64,000 nucleotides of DNA from Paraburkholderia sp. CNPSo 3272 (GTDB lineage: Bacteria > Pseudomonadota > Gammaproteobacteria > Burkholderiales > Burkholderiaceae), in the NCBI RefSeq assembly GCF_024206495.1, contig NZ_JAMBPQ010000007.1:235894-299893 (forward strand). Reading direction: 5' to 3'. The position numbers and the translations under genes are program-made. The notes below the pieces were generated by a model, which did not search any database, was not told the DNA's origin, and saw only the letters and a list, made by a program, of their open reading frames with translations. Shown here in pieces: positions 17,895 to 26,153 of the stretch. Within the stretch, counting starts at the first letter, position 1, and the number at the start of each line of letters is the position of its first letter.

Positions 17895-18218
17895 CTAGCG
17901 CAGGACGACGCCTTGCCAGAGGAAGAACACGCCGAGTCCGACCGCGATCGTGAGGAGCGGGCGCTTCGTGAGCGCGCTGACGACGATCGCCGCGACCGCG
18001 CCGACGAGCTGCGCATTGCGCCAGGTCAGCTCGGCGCCCTGGCCGTGGGGCGACACCGCCATCGGCACGATGATTGCCGTGAGCACGGTGACGGGCACGA
18101 AGCCGAGCGCGGTGCGCACGAGCGGCGGGAACACCAGCCGGTCGCCGAGCACGAACACCGCAGTGCGAATGACAAGGGTGATGAGGGCCATGCCGAGAAT
18201 CAGGGCGACGTAGTTCAT
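17895..18218 (-). CDS. azlD: AzlD-family branched-chain amino acid exporter subunit
   Basis: The small partner of AzlC in the two-component exporter of branched-chain amino acids (BrnE/YgaH family), located in the inner membrane. The 107-residue product has four hydrophobic segments, starting MNYVALILGMALITLVIRT and including LGFVPVTVLTAIIVPM, the family core. The ATG at 18218 overlaps the azlC stop codon (ATGA), and AGGAG lies 8 bases upstream within azlC, so translation is coupled. It shares a transcript with azlC. Confidence 0.9.
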   Translation of the reverse strand: MNYVALILGMALITLVIRTAVFVLGDRLVFPPLVRTALGFVPVTVLTAIIVPMAVSPHGQGAELTWRNAQLVGAVAAIVVSALTKRPLLTIAVGLGVFFLWQGVVLR

Positions 18219-18994
18219 TGCCCGGCTCCTGCGGTGCGTTGGACGTTGGGGGACTTGCGGGGGGACTCGCTGGCGGCGCGGGCGCCGCGCGAGGAACCCG
18301 GGCGCGAGAGCACGACACCCACGACCACGCCCGCGAGCACGGCGCCGAGCAGCCCGAGCTTGTACGGCCAGCCCTGCCAGAAAAAGGCGAGCGCGCCCGC
18401 AGTCGCGGCGGCGGCGAGGTAGCGCAGGGCAACGAGCTGCGGCACGACGATGGCGATGAAGGTCGCGACCATCGCGAAGTCCAGGCCGAGCGACTGCAGA
18501 CCCGGGAACGCCGCGCCGAACAGCAGGCCGGCCGCGGTCCAGAGTTGCCAGTTCAGGTACATCGAGAGTCCCGAACCGAGGAAATGCCACGGTGAGACGT
18601 CGTCGCCGGGCGGATGGCGGCGGAAATGCGCCCACGCGACAGCGAAGACCTCGTCGGTGAGCAGGGCGCCGAGCACGAGGCGCCAGCGCAGCGGCAGGTG
18701 CGAGACATAGGGCGCGAGCGTCGCGCTGTAGAGCACGTGCCGCAGGTTCACGATGAGCGTGGTGGCGAGAATCACGGCGAAGCTCGCGTGCGAAGCGATC
18801 AGCCCGAGCGCGATGAACTGCGCGGAGCCGGCGAACACGGCGAGCGACATGAACTGGCCGTGCCAGAGCGAAAGCGGGCCCGAGGTGACGAGCGTGCCGA
18901 AGATCACGCCGAAGGGCGCGGCGCCGATCATCATGGGAATCGTGTCGCGCGCGCCGGCGACGAATTCGGTAAGGCGGTTGGGATGCGTGGTCAA
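18215..18994 (-). CDS. azlC: AzlC-family branched-chain amino acid exporter large subunit
   Basis: The main membrane subunit of the AzlCD/BrnFE exporter, which expels valine, leucine, isoleucine or their analogues. Features include FVAGARDTIPMMIGAAPFGVIFG near the N-terminus, SLAVFAGSAQFIALGLI, NLRHVLYSATLAPY and LGALLTDEVFAVA, all standard AzlC blocks across six to seven hydrophobic segments. The start is best placed at the TTG at 18994. A perfect AGGAGG lies 5 bases before it, whereas the upstream ATG at 19012 would put that same ribosome binding site inside the coding sequence. The C-terminus is a Ser/Arg-rich tail. An AraC regulator lies immediately upstream on the same strand. Confidence 0.9.
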   Translation of the reverse strand: MTTHPNRLTEFVAGARDTIPMMIGAAPFGVIFGTLVTSGPLSLWHGQFMSLAVFAGSAQFIALGLIASHASFAVILATTLIVNLRHVLYSATLAPYVSHLPLRWRLVLGALLTDEVFAVAWAHFRRHPPGDDVSPWHFLGSGLSMYLNWQLWTAAGLLFGAAFPGLQSLGLDFAMVATFIAIVVPQLVALRYLAAAATAGALAFFWQGWPYKLGLLGAVLAGVVVGVVLSRPGSSRGARAASESPRKSPNVQRTAGAGQ

Positions 18995-19082
18995 GCTGTC
19001 CTCCTGATACATGGGGACAGCATAGCGGGCCGCCTTACGCGTGGCTTGTACGTTCTTGCGGCGCAAACGCGGGCTGGCGCGT

Positions 19083-20021
19083 TCAGGAGGACTGCCAGCG
19101 CCCCGGCGGCACGCCGAACACGCGCCGAAAGTGCCGCGTGAAATGGCTCTGGTCGGTGAAACCGCTCGCCGCCGCGACATCGGCGACCGTGGCGCCTTCG
19201 CGCAGCGGGGCGAGGGCGCGTTGCAGGCGCAGCTGGGTGCGCCAGGCATGCGGCGGAAGCCCGGTCGCCTGCGTGAAGAGCCGGGTGGCGTGAAACGGCG
19301 AGAGGCCGACCGCCTGGGCGAGATCGGCCACGCGCAGCGGCGTGGCGAGATCGGCGGCGAGGAGCGCTTTCATCGTTTCCACGCGCGGATCGTTCGGACC
19401 GTGCCTGAGCGCCGCCTCGCGCGTGCGGCCATAGCGCGTGAGCAGCGTCGAGAGCGCGTCGAGCAGCGAGCCCTCCACGGCGAGCAGATCGGCACACGGC
19501 GCCGGAGTCGTGGCTCCGCTGGAACGCGCGGGAAGCGCCGCCACGCCAGCCAAACTGGCGCTCGTGGCGGAATCCGGCACGGCCGCGGCGCGCCGCCAGT
19601 CGGCGTCGGCTTCCAGCAGCCGGTGAGCGCGCGAGAGCCGATGCGCGAGATCGAGATCGTGGATCACCTCGGCGTCGAACCACGGCAGCGGCTGCGTGCG
19701 CCCGGCGATTTCGCTGGCGAGGTCGTGCAGGAAGTCGATCGGCACGTACATCACCCGATAACTCCAGCCTTCTTCGACGGCGCGCGAGCCCGTATGCAGC
19801 TCCCCGGGATTGATCACCGGCACGCTGCCCGTTGCGGCGACATGCTGCATGCCGCGATAGCGAAAGCGTTCCGCGCCGCCCTCGATCACGGGGACTGTGT
19901 AGGCCTCGTGCCAGTGCGGCGCGAACGTATGTTCGTTGTATTCGGCCGTGACGAGATCCGCGCCGGGCAGAAGCGGCGTGCGCCAGTAGCGGGCGGAGTC
20001 TCGAAAACGGGAATCGGTCAT
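19083..20021 (-). CDS. AraC-family transcriptional regulator, likely of azlCD
   Basis: A 312-residue transcription factor. The N-terminal cupin-like ligand domain (about 15-150) has HTFAPHWHEAYTVPVIEGG and INPGELHTG. The C-terminal pair of helix-turn-helix motifs includes LRVADLAQAVGLSPFHATRLF and VADVAAASGFTDQSHFTRHFRRVFG. This domain pairing and the position immediately before azlC fit the AraC regulators that flank azlCD in Proteobacteria, so control of the exporter is the simplest inference. Alternatively it could act on creA, which lies just upstream. The start at 20021 is preceded by AGGATC about 7 bases away. A gap of 88 bases separates it from azlC. Confidence 0.88.
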   Translation of the reverse strand: MTDSRFRDSARYWRTPLLPGADLVTAEYNEHTFAPHWHEAYTVPVIEGGAERFRYRGMQHVAATGSVPVINPGELHTGSRAVEEGWSYRVMYVPIDFLHDLASEIAGRTQPLPWFDAEVIHDLDLAHRLSRAHRLLEADADWRRAAAVPDSATSASLAGVAALPARSSGATTPAPCADLLAVEGSLLDALSTLLTRYGRTREAALRHGPNDPRVETMKALLAADLATPLRVADLAQAVGLSPFHATRLFTQATGLPPHAWRTQLRLQRALAPLREGATVADVAAASGFTDQSHFTRHFRRVFGVPPGRWQSS

Positions 20022-20049
20022 GGTGAAGGATCCTGCGCGGATCCCCAGT

Positions 20050-20541
20050 TTAGCGCAGCGGAATCGTCGTGCCCGCGGGCACCGGCACGGCCGTGACGCT
20101 GTTCTTGGCGCTGCCGCTCACCACGCGGTCGCTGTAGGTCAGATACACGAGCGCGTTGCGCTTCGCGTCGACTACGCGCACGACGTGCAACGTCTTGAAG
20201 AGGAGCGACATGCGCTCGTTGAAGACGTCGGCCTGCTGTTTGAGCGGGCCTGCGAACGAGATCGGCCCGACCTGCCGGCACGCGATCGACGCCTCGGTCG
20301 GATCTTCCGCAATGCCGAGCGTGCCCTTCACGCCGCCCGTGCGTGCGCGGGAGACGTAGCAGGTGACGCCTCGCACCTGCGGATCGTCGTAGGCCTCGAC
20401 GACGACCTTGTCCGAGCCGGTCACGCGGAAGTTGGTGTTCACGCTCCCGATCTGCTCGGCGTGGGCGGCGGCGCAGGCGACGAGGCTCGTGCAGGCGAGC
20501 AGCGCTCGCGCGAGGCGAGCGGCAAGGCGAATGGATTTCAT
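20050..20541 (-). CDS. creA: CreA family periplasmic protein
   Basis: A 163-residue exported protein of the CreA family, whose biochemical role is unknown (in E. coli it precedes the CreBC two-component system). After the signal peptide ([19 protein letters not shown]) come the family blocks [60 protein letters not shown] and [11 protein letters not shown]. The two Cys residues in the mature part could form a disulfide. The start at 20541 has GGGAG 5 bases upstream. No creB or creC is adjacent, so the gene is separated from its E. coli context. It lies between tRNA-Asn and the AraC regulator. Confidence 0.9.
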   Translation of the reverse strand: MKSIRLAARLARALLACTSLVACAAAHAEQIGSVNTNFRVTGSDKVVVEAYDDPQVRGVTCYVSRARTGGVKGTLGIAEDPTEASIACRQVGPISFAGPLKQQADVFNERMSLLFKTLHVVRVVDAKRNALVYLTYSDRVVSGSAKNSVTAVPVPAGTTIPLR

Positions 20542-20604
20542 GCGGACTCCCGAGGATGACGAAGCGACATTATCGGGGAGGGCGGCGTGCGCCACGCGCG
20601 CACC

Positions 20605-20640
20605 AAAAGAAAAAGGGGTTGCGTGCAAACACGCAACCCC
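20605..20640 (-). terminator. Terminator of the first tRNA-Asn gene
   Basis: On the minus strand GGGGTTGCGTG pairs with CACGCAACCCC around a short loop, followed by a T-rich run (A-rich on the plus strand, 20605-20614). Confidence 0.85.
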
Positions 20641-20649
20641 TCGATATCT

Positions 20650-20725
20650 TGGCTCCCCGACCTGGGCTCGAACCAGGGACCTACGGATTAACAGTCCGGC
20701 GCTCTACCGACTGAGCTATCGGGGA
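20650..20725 (-). tRNA. tRNA-Asn (GTT), copy 1
   Basis: A 76-nt cloverleaf on the minus strand starting TCCCCGATAGCTCAG, with T-loop GGTTCGA, anticodon GTT in CTGTTAAT, and an encoded CCA end. It is identical to copy 2. Confidence 0.97.
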
Positions 20726-20757
20726 ACAGCAGTACAGCTACAACACTTTACGTCATA

Positions 20758-20796
20758 AAAAAACCCGTTTTGCGTTGTGAACGCCAACGGGCTTTT
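20758..20796 (-). terminator. Terminator between the two tRNA-Asn genes
   Basis: On the minus strand AAGCCCGTT pairs with AACGGG, with a second inner pair GCGTT/AACGC, followed by T7. It ends copy 2 before copy 1, suggesting separate transcription. Confidence 0.8.
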
Positions 20797-20804
20797 GCGA
20801 ATCT

Positions 20805-20880
20805 TGGCTCCCCGACCTGGGCTCGAACCAGGGACCTACGGATTAACAGTCCGGCGCTCTACCGACTGAGCTATCGGGGA
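20805..20880 (-). tRNA. tRNA-Asn (GTT), copy 2
   Basis: A 76-nt tRNA on the minus strand, identical base for base with the copy 79 bases downstream. Anticodon GTT, encoded CCA. A near-consensus sigma-70 promoter lies just upstream. Confidence 0.97.
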
Positions 20881-20901
20881 TCAACAAAAGCAGAGAACGA
20901 G

Positions 20902-20930
20902 ATTCTATGGGGTCTGGCTGGGCCTGTCAA
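20902..20930 (-). promoter_or_regulatory. Sigma-70 promoter for tRNA-Asn copy 2
   Basis: On the minus strand TTGACA and TAGAAT are separated by exactly 17 bases, and the tRNA 5' end lies about 20 bases beyond the -10 box. One of the best promoter matches in the window. Confidence 0.85.
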
Positions 20931-21023
20931 TACCCTGTCGCGATCTGTTTTGGGCAATCCGCTGCGCGAGGGACCGTCCAGACAGGCGACGGGAAGACAC
21001 CCGAAGAAGCGGTCAGCGCGCGA

Positions 21024-21347
21024 TTAGCGTGCGAGCAGCGCGAGCTTGTCCTTCACGTCCTTGAATTCGTCGGCTTCCGGCAGGGGGGCCTTGGTCTTGG
21101 TGATGCTCGGCCAGCCCTTCGCGAGGTCGGCGTTCAGCTCGATGAACGATTGCTGGTCGCCAGGCACGTCTTCCTCAGCGTAAATGGCGTTCACCGGGCA
21201 TTCGGCCACGCACACGGCGCAGTCGATGCACTCGTCCGGGTCGATCGCGAGGAAGTTGGGACCTTCGCGAAAGCAGTCCACCGGGCACACATCGACGCAG
21301 TCGGTATAGCGGCACTTGATGCAGCTTTCGGTCACAACGTGAGTCAT
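21024..21347 (-). CDS. fdxA: Seven-iron ferredoxin FdxA
   Basis: A small electron carrier of 107 residues with one [3Fe-4S] and one [4Fe-4S] cluster. The N-terminal Cys series is [18 protein letters not shown], and the second is [16 protein letters not shown]. The C-terminal extension (about 60-107) is typical of the FdxA type, and length and Cys spacing match the 7Fe ferredoxin family. The partner protein is not evident. The gene is divergent from pncB and close to two tRNA-Asn genes, and is probably monocistronic. A -10-like TACAAT lies upstream on the minus strand near 21408. Confidence 0.95.
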   Translation of the reverse strand: MTHVVTESCIKCRYTDCVDVCPVDCFREGPNFLAIDPDECIDCAVCVAECPVNAIYAEEDVPGDQQSFIELNADLAKGWPSITKTKAPLPEADEFKDVKDKLALLAR

Positions 21348-21484
21348 TCAGGCAACTCCTGCAAGCTTTTTGTATCGGGGGATGGCGGTTCGCCAAAAGC
21401 GCTATTGTAACTGATGAGGAATTACCCCAACCACAGGCCCGCAACCGTCCTTAGATCGTTTCGTGATTAGTTTATATGCCGGGG

Positions 21485-21672
21485 GGATTCGCAACGTTTT
21501 AGCCCTTGTGCGCGGAGGGCCGTGCCTGCGCGCACGCGGCGCGCGCAGGCATTCGGGTAACATGGACGCACCGCTGGCGCCTGCCGCCCGGAGCCGCTGC
21601 GGGGCACTGCCCGGCAGCGGCTCCGGTTCCCGCTTCGCGGGCGCTATCCGATTGCAGTCCGGCTGGCCCATT
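21485..21672 (+). promoter_or_regulatory. Structured leader upstream of pncB
   Basis: Between a weak promoter (TTAGAT at 21451, 16 bases, TATATG at 21473) and the pncB start lie two perfect hairpins. The first has 10-bp arms GCCTGCGCGC at 21524-21533 and GCGCGCAGGC at 21541-21550. The second has 13-bp arms CCGGAGCCGCTGC at 21588-21600 and GCAGCGGCTCCGG at 21614-21626, whose loop itself pairs GGGC with GCCC. Neither has a T-run, so they are not ordinary terminators. The wider fdxA-pncB gap (21348-21672) holds no coding frame. Confidence 0.6.
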
Positions 21673-22875
21673 ATGATCATTACTTCGCTGCTCGATACCG
21701 ATCTCTACAAATTCACCATGATGCAGGTGGTGCTGCATCATTTCCCCGCGGCCAATGTGGAATATCGTTTCCGCTGCCGCACGCCGAACGTCGATCTCGT
21801 GCCCTACGTCGACGAGATCCGCAGCGAGATCCAGAAGCTGTGCAGGCTGCGTTTCGCCGAGACCGAGCTCGACTACCTGCGCAAGATGCGCTTCATCAAG
21901 AGCGACTTCATCGACTTTCTCGCGCTCTTTCACCTCAACGAAAAATACATCTCGGTCACGCCGTCGCCCAAGGCCAACGGCGAGATCGACATCGAGATCA
22001 AGGGGCCGTGGCTGCACACGATCCTCTTCGAGATCCCGGTGCTCGCCATCGTCAACGAGGTGTATTTCCGCAACACGCAGCATCATCCGCAGTACGAGGA
22101 GGGGCGCGAGCGCCTGCGCCACAAGATCGAGCTGCTCGGCGCGAAGCCCGAATTCGCCGACTGCAAGATCGCCGATTACGGCACGCGCCGCCGCTTCTCG
22201 AAGCGCTGGCACGAGGAGGTGATCCTCACGCTCAAGGACGATCTCGGCGAGCAGTTCACCGGCACGAGCAACGTCTACTATGCGATGAAGCACAACCTCA
22301 CGCCGCTCGGCACGATGGCGCACGAGTACCTGCAGGCGTGCCAGGCGCTCGGGCCGCGTCTGCGCGACTCGCAGATCTTCGGCTTCGAAATGTGGGCGAA
22401 GGAATACCGCGGCGACCTGGGCATTGCGCTCTCGGACGTCTACGGCATGCAGGCCTTTCTGCGCGACTTCGACATGTACTTCTGCAAGCTCTTCGACGGC
22501 GCGCGGCACGACTCGGGCGATCCGTTCGAATGGGGCGAGCGCCTGCTCAAGCACTACGAGGACAACCGCTGCGATCCCCGCACGAAGACGATGATCTTCT
22601 CGGACGCGCTCGACATTCCGAAGGTGCTGCGCCTGTACGAGCGTTTCGGCGAGCGCTGCCGCCTCGCGTTCGGCGTGGGCACGAACCTCACCAACGACCT
22701 GGGCTACCAGCCGCTGCAGATCGTCATCAAGATGGTCCGCTGCAACGGTCAGCCCGTTGCCAAGCTCTCCGATTCGCCGGGCAAGAACATGTGCGACGAC
22801 AAGGCGTATCTCGCCTATCTGCGCCAGGTGTTCGGCATCGAGCAGCCCGTGGAAGAAGAGTGCGCGGGCAAGTAA
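21673..22875 (+). CDS. pncB: Nicotinate phosphoribosyltransferase PncB
   Basis: Makes nicotinate mononucleotide from nicotinate, PRPP and ATP, the first step of NAD salvage by the Preiss-Handler route. The 400-residue length is typical. Visible hallmarks are [15 protein letters not shown] at the N-terminus, [30 protein letters not shown] (with the conserved autophosphorylated His region) and [12 protein letters not shown] in the PRPP-binding part. The ATG at 21673 matches homologues, although the frame is open upstream across the leader hairpins. The leader suggests RNA-level control of this NAD gene, which is inference. Confidence 0.96.
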   Translation: MIITSLLDTDLYKFTMMQVVLHHFPAANVEYRFRCRTPNVDLVPYVDEIRSEIQKLCRLRFAETELDYLRKMRFIKSDFIDFLALFHLNEKYISVTPSPKANGEIDIEIKGPWLHTILFEIPVLAIVNEVYFRNTQHHPQYEEGRERLRHKIELLGAKPEFADCKIADYGTRRRFSKRWHEEVILTLKDDLGEQFTGTSNVYYAMKHNLTPLGTMAHEYLQACQALGPRLRDSQIFGFEMWAKEYRGDLGIALSDVYGMQAFLRDFDMYFCKLFDGARHDSGDPFEWGERLLKHYEDNRCDPRTKTMIFSDALDIPKVLRLYERFGERCRLAFGVGTNLTNDLGYQPLQIVIKMVRCNGQPVAKLSDSPGKNMCDDKAYLAYLRQVFGIEQPVEEECAGK

Positions 22876-22968
22876 GCGGCTGAAAAACGCACCCCCGCGA
22901 CCCGCGGATCGCAGGCGACGCCCCGGTATAATCGGCGCGTCGCTTTTCTTCATCTGATGAGGACGTTC

Positions 22969-23631
22969 ATGGATACGACGGCCGCCCGCCGCAGCATACT
23001 CGCGCGCATTCGCGCGGCGCAGGGACGCGAGACTACGCCCGCGCCGCAAGAACGGGAAGCCGTGGCCGACTATCTCGCGCGTCATCCCGAAGGTCCGCGG
23101 CCGCCGCTGGAAGGCGATCTCGTCGCGCGCTTCGTTGGCGAGGCGCGCAAGATGTCGAGCACGGTCGACGAAGTCCAGCAGCTCGCCGACGTGCCCGCCG
23201 CCGCGCAACGCTATCTCGCGGAGCGCAGCCTGCCGATGCAGGCCGTCGCGTGGCAAACGCTCGACACGTTCGACTGGGCCGGCGCGAGTCTCGCCGTTCA
23301 GTTCCGCAAGCCCGAAGATCGCGATCTCGTCGGCCTCACGGGCTGTTTTTGCGCCACAGCCGAAACCGGCACGCTGGTGCTGCTCTCCAGTCCCCAGACG
23401 TGGGCCTCGGGCGCGCTGCTGCCCGAAACGCACATCGCGGTCGTGCCCGCTTCGCGCATCGTTGCGGGCCACGAAGATGCCTTCGCGCTCATGCGCGCCG
23501 AACGCGCAGAGCTGCCGCGCGCGGTCAACTTCGTTTCGGGGCCTTCGCGCACCGGCGACATCGAGCAGACCATCATCCTTGGCGCACACGGGCCGTATCG
23601 CGTGCATGTGATCGTCGTGCATGGCGCGTAG
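22969..23631 (+). CDS. LutC/YkgG-family (LUD-domain) protein
   Basis: A 220-residue protein with the LutC/YkgG fold, annotated as lactate utilization protein C in relatives. Recognisable parts are LVGLTGCFCATAETGTLVLLSSPQTW and LPETHIAVVPASRIVAG, then the Ser/Gly-rich GPSRTGDIEQTIILGAHGPYRV near the C-terminus, all typical of the LUD domain. LutA and LutB, the iron-sulfur partners needed in the lactate pathway, are not present nearby, so the name is only by family. The start is taken at 22969, supported by GAGGA 6 bases upstream; an ATG at 22957 is weaker. A -10-like TATAAT is at 22927-22932. The 3' end overlaps the antiporter gene by 11 bases, indicating coupled translation. Confidence 0.85.
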   Translation: MDTTAARRSILARIRAAQGRETTPAPQEREAVADYLARHPEGPRPPLEGDLVARFVGEARKMSSTVDEVQQLADVPAAAQRYLAERSLPMQAVAWQTLDTFDWAGASLAVQFRKPEDRDLVGLTGCFCATAETGTLVLLSSPQTWASGALLPETHIAVVPASRIVAGHEDAFALMRAERAELPRAVNFVSGPSRTGDIEQTIILGAHGPYRVHVIVVHGA

Positions 23632-25057
23632 GCGCAACACGGCGAACCCTTGTGCGGGGACGCTCTTCGCCGCGCTGACGCTCTTCAGCACGAACGCACA
23701 CGCGGCGGCCCTGGACAGCGCATCGCTCAGCGTCGCCTGGGCGCTGCCGTTCGCCGGCATGCTGCTGTCGATCGCGTTCTTCCCGATGTTCGCGGCCACG
23801 TTCTGGCATCACCACTTCGGCAAGATTTCGGCGGGATGGGCGCTCGCGTTCCTGCTGCCGTTCGCGGCCACGCATGGTGTCGGCGTGACGTATCCGCTTT
23901 TCGTGCACGCCGTCGTCGACGAATATCTGCCCTTCATCGCGTTGCTCGGCGCGCTCTATACGATTGCGGGCGGCATCTGCGTGTATGGGAATCTGCGCGG
24001 TTCGCCGCGCATGAACACGGCGATCCTCGCGCTCGGCACCGTGCTCGCGAGCGTGATGGGCACGACGGGTGCGGCGATGCTGCTGATCCGCCCGCTCCTG
24101 CGCGCGAACGACAACCGCCGGCACAACGTGCACGTGGTCGTGTTCTTCATCTTTCTCGTCGCGAACGCGGGCGGCCTGCTCACGCCGCTCGGCGATCCGC
24201 CGCTGTTCCTCGGCTTTCTCAACGGCGTAGGATTCTTCTGGACTGCGCAGCATCTCGCGCTGCCGATGCTGTTCGTTTGCGGCGTGCTGCTCGCGGTGTT
24301 CTACGCGCTCGACAGCTGGTACTTCCGCCGCGCCGGGGAAGTGCGCGCCGTTTCGCTCGATCCGACGCCGGACACAGACGCGCTCTCCATCGGCGGCAAG
24401 GCGAATTTCGCGCTGCTCGCCCTGCTCATCGCGCTCGTGCTGATGAGCGGTGTGTGGCGTCCCGGTATCGTCTTCGAGGTCGCGGGCGCGCACCTGCAGT
24501 TGCAGAACCTCGTGCGCGATGCGGGACTCGTTGCGCTCGCACTCATTTCGCTCGCGTTAACGTCGAAAGCGGCGCGCGCCGACAACGATTTCGAGTGGGC
24601 GCCGATCGTCGAGGTGGCCAAGCTGTTCGCAGGCATTTTCGTGACGATCACGCCGGTCATCGCGATGCTGCGCGCGGGCGAGGTGGGCGCGTTCGCCGCG
24701 CTGATCCGCTTCGTGAACGACGCGCCGGGCCGCCCCAACGAGGCGATGTACTTCTGGGCGACCGGGCTCCTCTCGTCGTTTCTCGATAACGCGCCCACCT
24801 ACCTCGTGTTCTTCAATCTCGCAGGCGGCGACGCCAACGCGCTCATGTCCGGCGGCGCGAAAACGCTCGCCGCGATCTCGGCGGGCGCGGTGTGGATGGG
24901 CGCGCTCACCTATATCGGCAACGCGCCGAACTTCATGGTGAAGGCGATCGCGCAGTCGCGGGGCGTGCGCATGCCGGGCTTCTTCGGCTATCTTGGCTGG
25001 TCGGGCGTGCTGCTCGCGCCGGTCTTTCTCGCGGCCACCTGGCTCTTTTTCGTCTAG
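23621..25057 (+). CDS. NhaD-like sodium:proton antiporter
   Basis: A 478-residue inner-membrane protein with about twelve hydrophobic segments, of the ion transporter superfamily that includes NhaD and citrate or arsenite transporters. Key segments are MGTTGAAMLLIRPLLRAND, ANAGGLLTPLGDPPLFLGFLNG (with conserved Asp and Pro of the transport core) and LSSFLDNAPTYLVFF (second core segment with Asp and Asn). The N-terminus appears to carry a signal-like hydrophobic stretch. In NhaD the pump exchanges Na+ or Li+ for H+. The start ATG at 23621 overlaps the preceding LutC-type gene by 11 bases, so the two are probably one transcript. The gene for a 2-hydroxyacid dehydrogenase follows after about 100 bases. 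Confidence 0.88.
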   Translation: MARRRNTANPCAGTLFAALTLFSTNAHAAALDSASLSVAWALPFAGMLLSIAFFPMFAATFWHHHFGKISAGWALAFLLPFAATHGVGVTYPLFVHAVVDEYLPFIALLGALYTIAGGICVYGNLRGSPRMNTAILALGTVLASVMGTTGAAMLLIRPLLRANDNRRHNVHVVVFFIFLVANAGGLLTPLGDPPLFLGFLNGVGFFWTAQHLALPMLFVCGVLLAVFYALDSWYFRRAGEVRAVSLDPTPDTDALSIGGKANFALLALLIALVLMSGVWRPGIVFEVAGAHLQLQNLVRDAGLVALALISLALTSKAARADNDFEWAPIVEVAKLFAGIFVTITPVIAMLRAGEVGAFAALIRFVNDAPGRPNEAMYFWATGLLSSFLDNAPTYLVFFNLAGGDANALMSGGAKTLAAISAGAVWMGALTYIGNAPNFMVKAIAQSRGVRMPGFFGYLGWSGVLLAPVFLAATWLFFV

Positions 25058-25163
25058 CCGGAAGCCGCTTGCTGGCCGGTCTGCGAAAAAGCGCGCCAGA
25101 CTTCCCTGAGCGCCCCGTCACGCGCAACAATGACGGACATCGACTGAAGTGTGGAGAGCAACG

Positions 25164-26153
25164 ATGCAAAAGATTCTCGTGGCGCGCCCGATCTTTCCCG
25201 ACGTGATCGACCGGCTAAAGCAGTATTTCGACGTGGACTGGAACAACGGCGAAGCGCTTTCGCCCGAGGCGCTGCACCAGCGTCTCGCCGACAAGGACGG
25301 CGCGCTCACCGCGGGCGACCCGATCGGCGCTGCAACGCTCGCCGCGGCGCCGCGCTTGCGCGCGGTGTCGAACATGGCCGTGGGCTACAACAACTTCGAC
25401 ATGGGCGCCTTCAACGCGGCCAATGTGCTCGGCACCAACACGCCGGACGTGCTCAACGAAACCACGGCCGACTTCGGCTGGACGCTGATGATGGCGGCCG
25501 CGCGCCGCGTGACGGAATCGGAGCACTTCCTGCGCGCGGGCAAGTGGGACAAGTGGTCGTTCGACGCGTTTCTCGGCTCGGACATTCATGGCGCCACGCT
25601 CGGCGTGATCGGCATGGGCCGTATCGGCCAGGCGCTCGCGCGCCGTGCGCGCGGCTTCAACATGCGCGTGGCGTATCACAACCGTTCACGCGTCGCGCCT
25701 GAGATCGAGCGCGAGCTGAACGCCGAATATCTGTCGAAGGAAGACCTGCTCAGGCAGGCCGACCACGTCGTGCTCGTGCTGCCGTATACGGCGCAAAACC
25801 ATCACACGATCGGCGCAGCGGAACTCGCGCTGATGAAACCCACGGCCACGCTCACCAACATCGCGCGCGGCGGCATCGTCGACGACGCGGCGCTCGCGCA
25901 CGCGCTGCGCACGCGCCAGATCGCGGCGGCGGCCCTCGACGTGTTCGAGGGCGAGCCGCGCGTGCATCCGGCGTTGCTCGAAGTGGAGAACGTCGTGCTC
26001 ACGCCGCACATCGCGAGTGCGAGCGAAGCCACGCGCCGCGCCATGGCGAACCTAGCCGCCGACAACCTCATCGCGGCGCTCGGCGAAGGTCCGCGCGCCG
26101 GGCAGCCGCCCAATCCGATCAACCCCGCCGTGCTGGGGCAAGCGCGTAAATGA
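25164..26153 (+). CDS. D-2-hydroxyacid dehydrogenase (glycerate/glyoxylate reductase type)
   Basis: Reduces glyoxylate or hydroxypyruvate, or oxidises D-glycerate, with NAD(P)H in the cytoplasm. The 329-residue protein has the family layout: an N-terminal substrate segment with VSNMAVGYNNFD, the Rossmann nucleotide-binding motif GVIGMGRIGQALA (about 148-160), then the catalytic Arg in NIARGGIVDD, Glu in DVFEGEP and His in LTPHIAS. The closest named type is GhrB or D-glycerate dehydrogenase; the exact substrate is inference. The start ATG at 25164 has GGAGAG 6 bases upstream. Its stop codon overlaps the rmuC start (ATGA). Confidence 0.93.
   Translation: MQKILVARPIFPDVIDRLKQYFDVDWNNGEALSPEALHQRLADKDGALTAGDPIGAATLAAAPRLRAVSNMAVGYNNFDMGAFNAANVLGTNTPDVLNETTADFGWTLMMAAARRVTESEHFLRAGKWDKWSFDAFLGSDIHGATLGVIGMGRIGQALARRARGFNMRVAYHNRSRVAPEIERELNAEYLSKEDLLRQADHVVLVLPYTAQNHHTIGAAELALMKPTATLTNIARGGIVDDAALAHALRTRQIAAAALDVFEGEPRVHPALLEVENVVLTPHIASASEATRRAMANLAADNLIAALGEGPRAGQPPNPINPAVLGQARK

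Noticed and set aside
20650..20880. tRNA-Asn as an integration site for a genomic island
   Set aside because: No integrase gene, no direct repeat of the tRNA 3' end flanking foreign genes, and neighbours are core genes.
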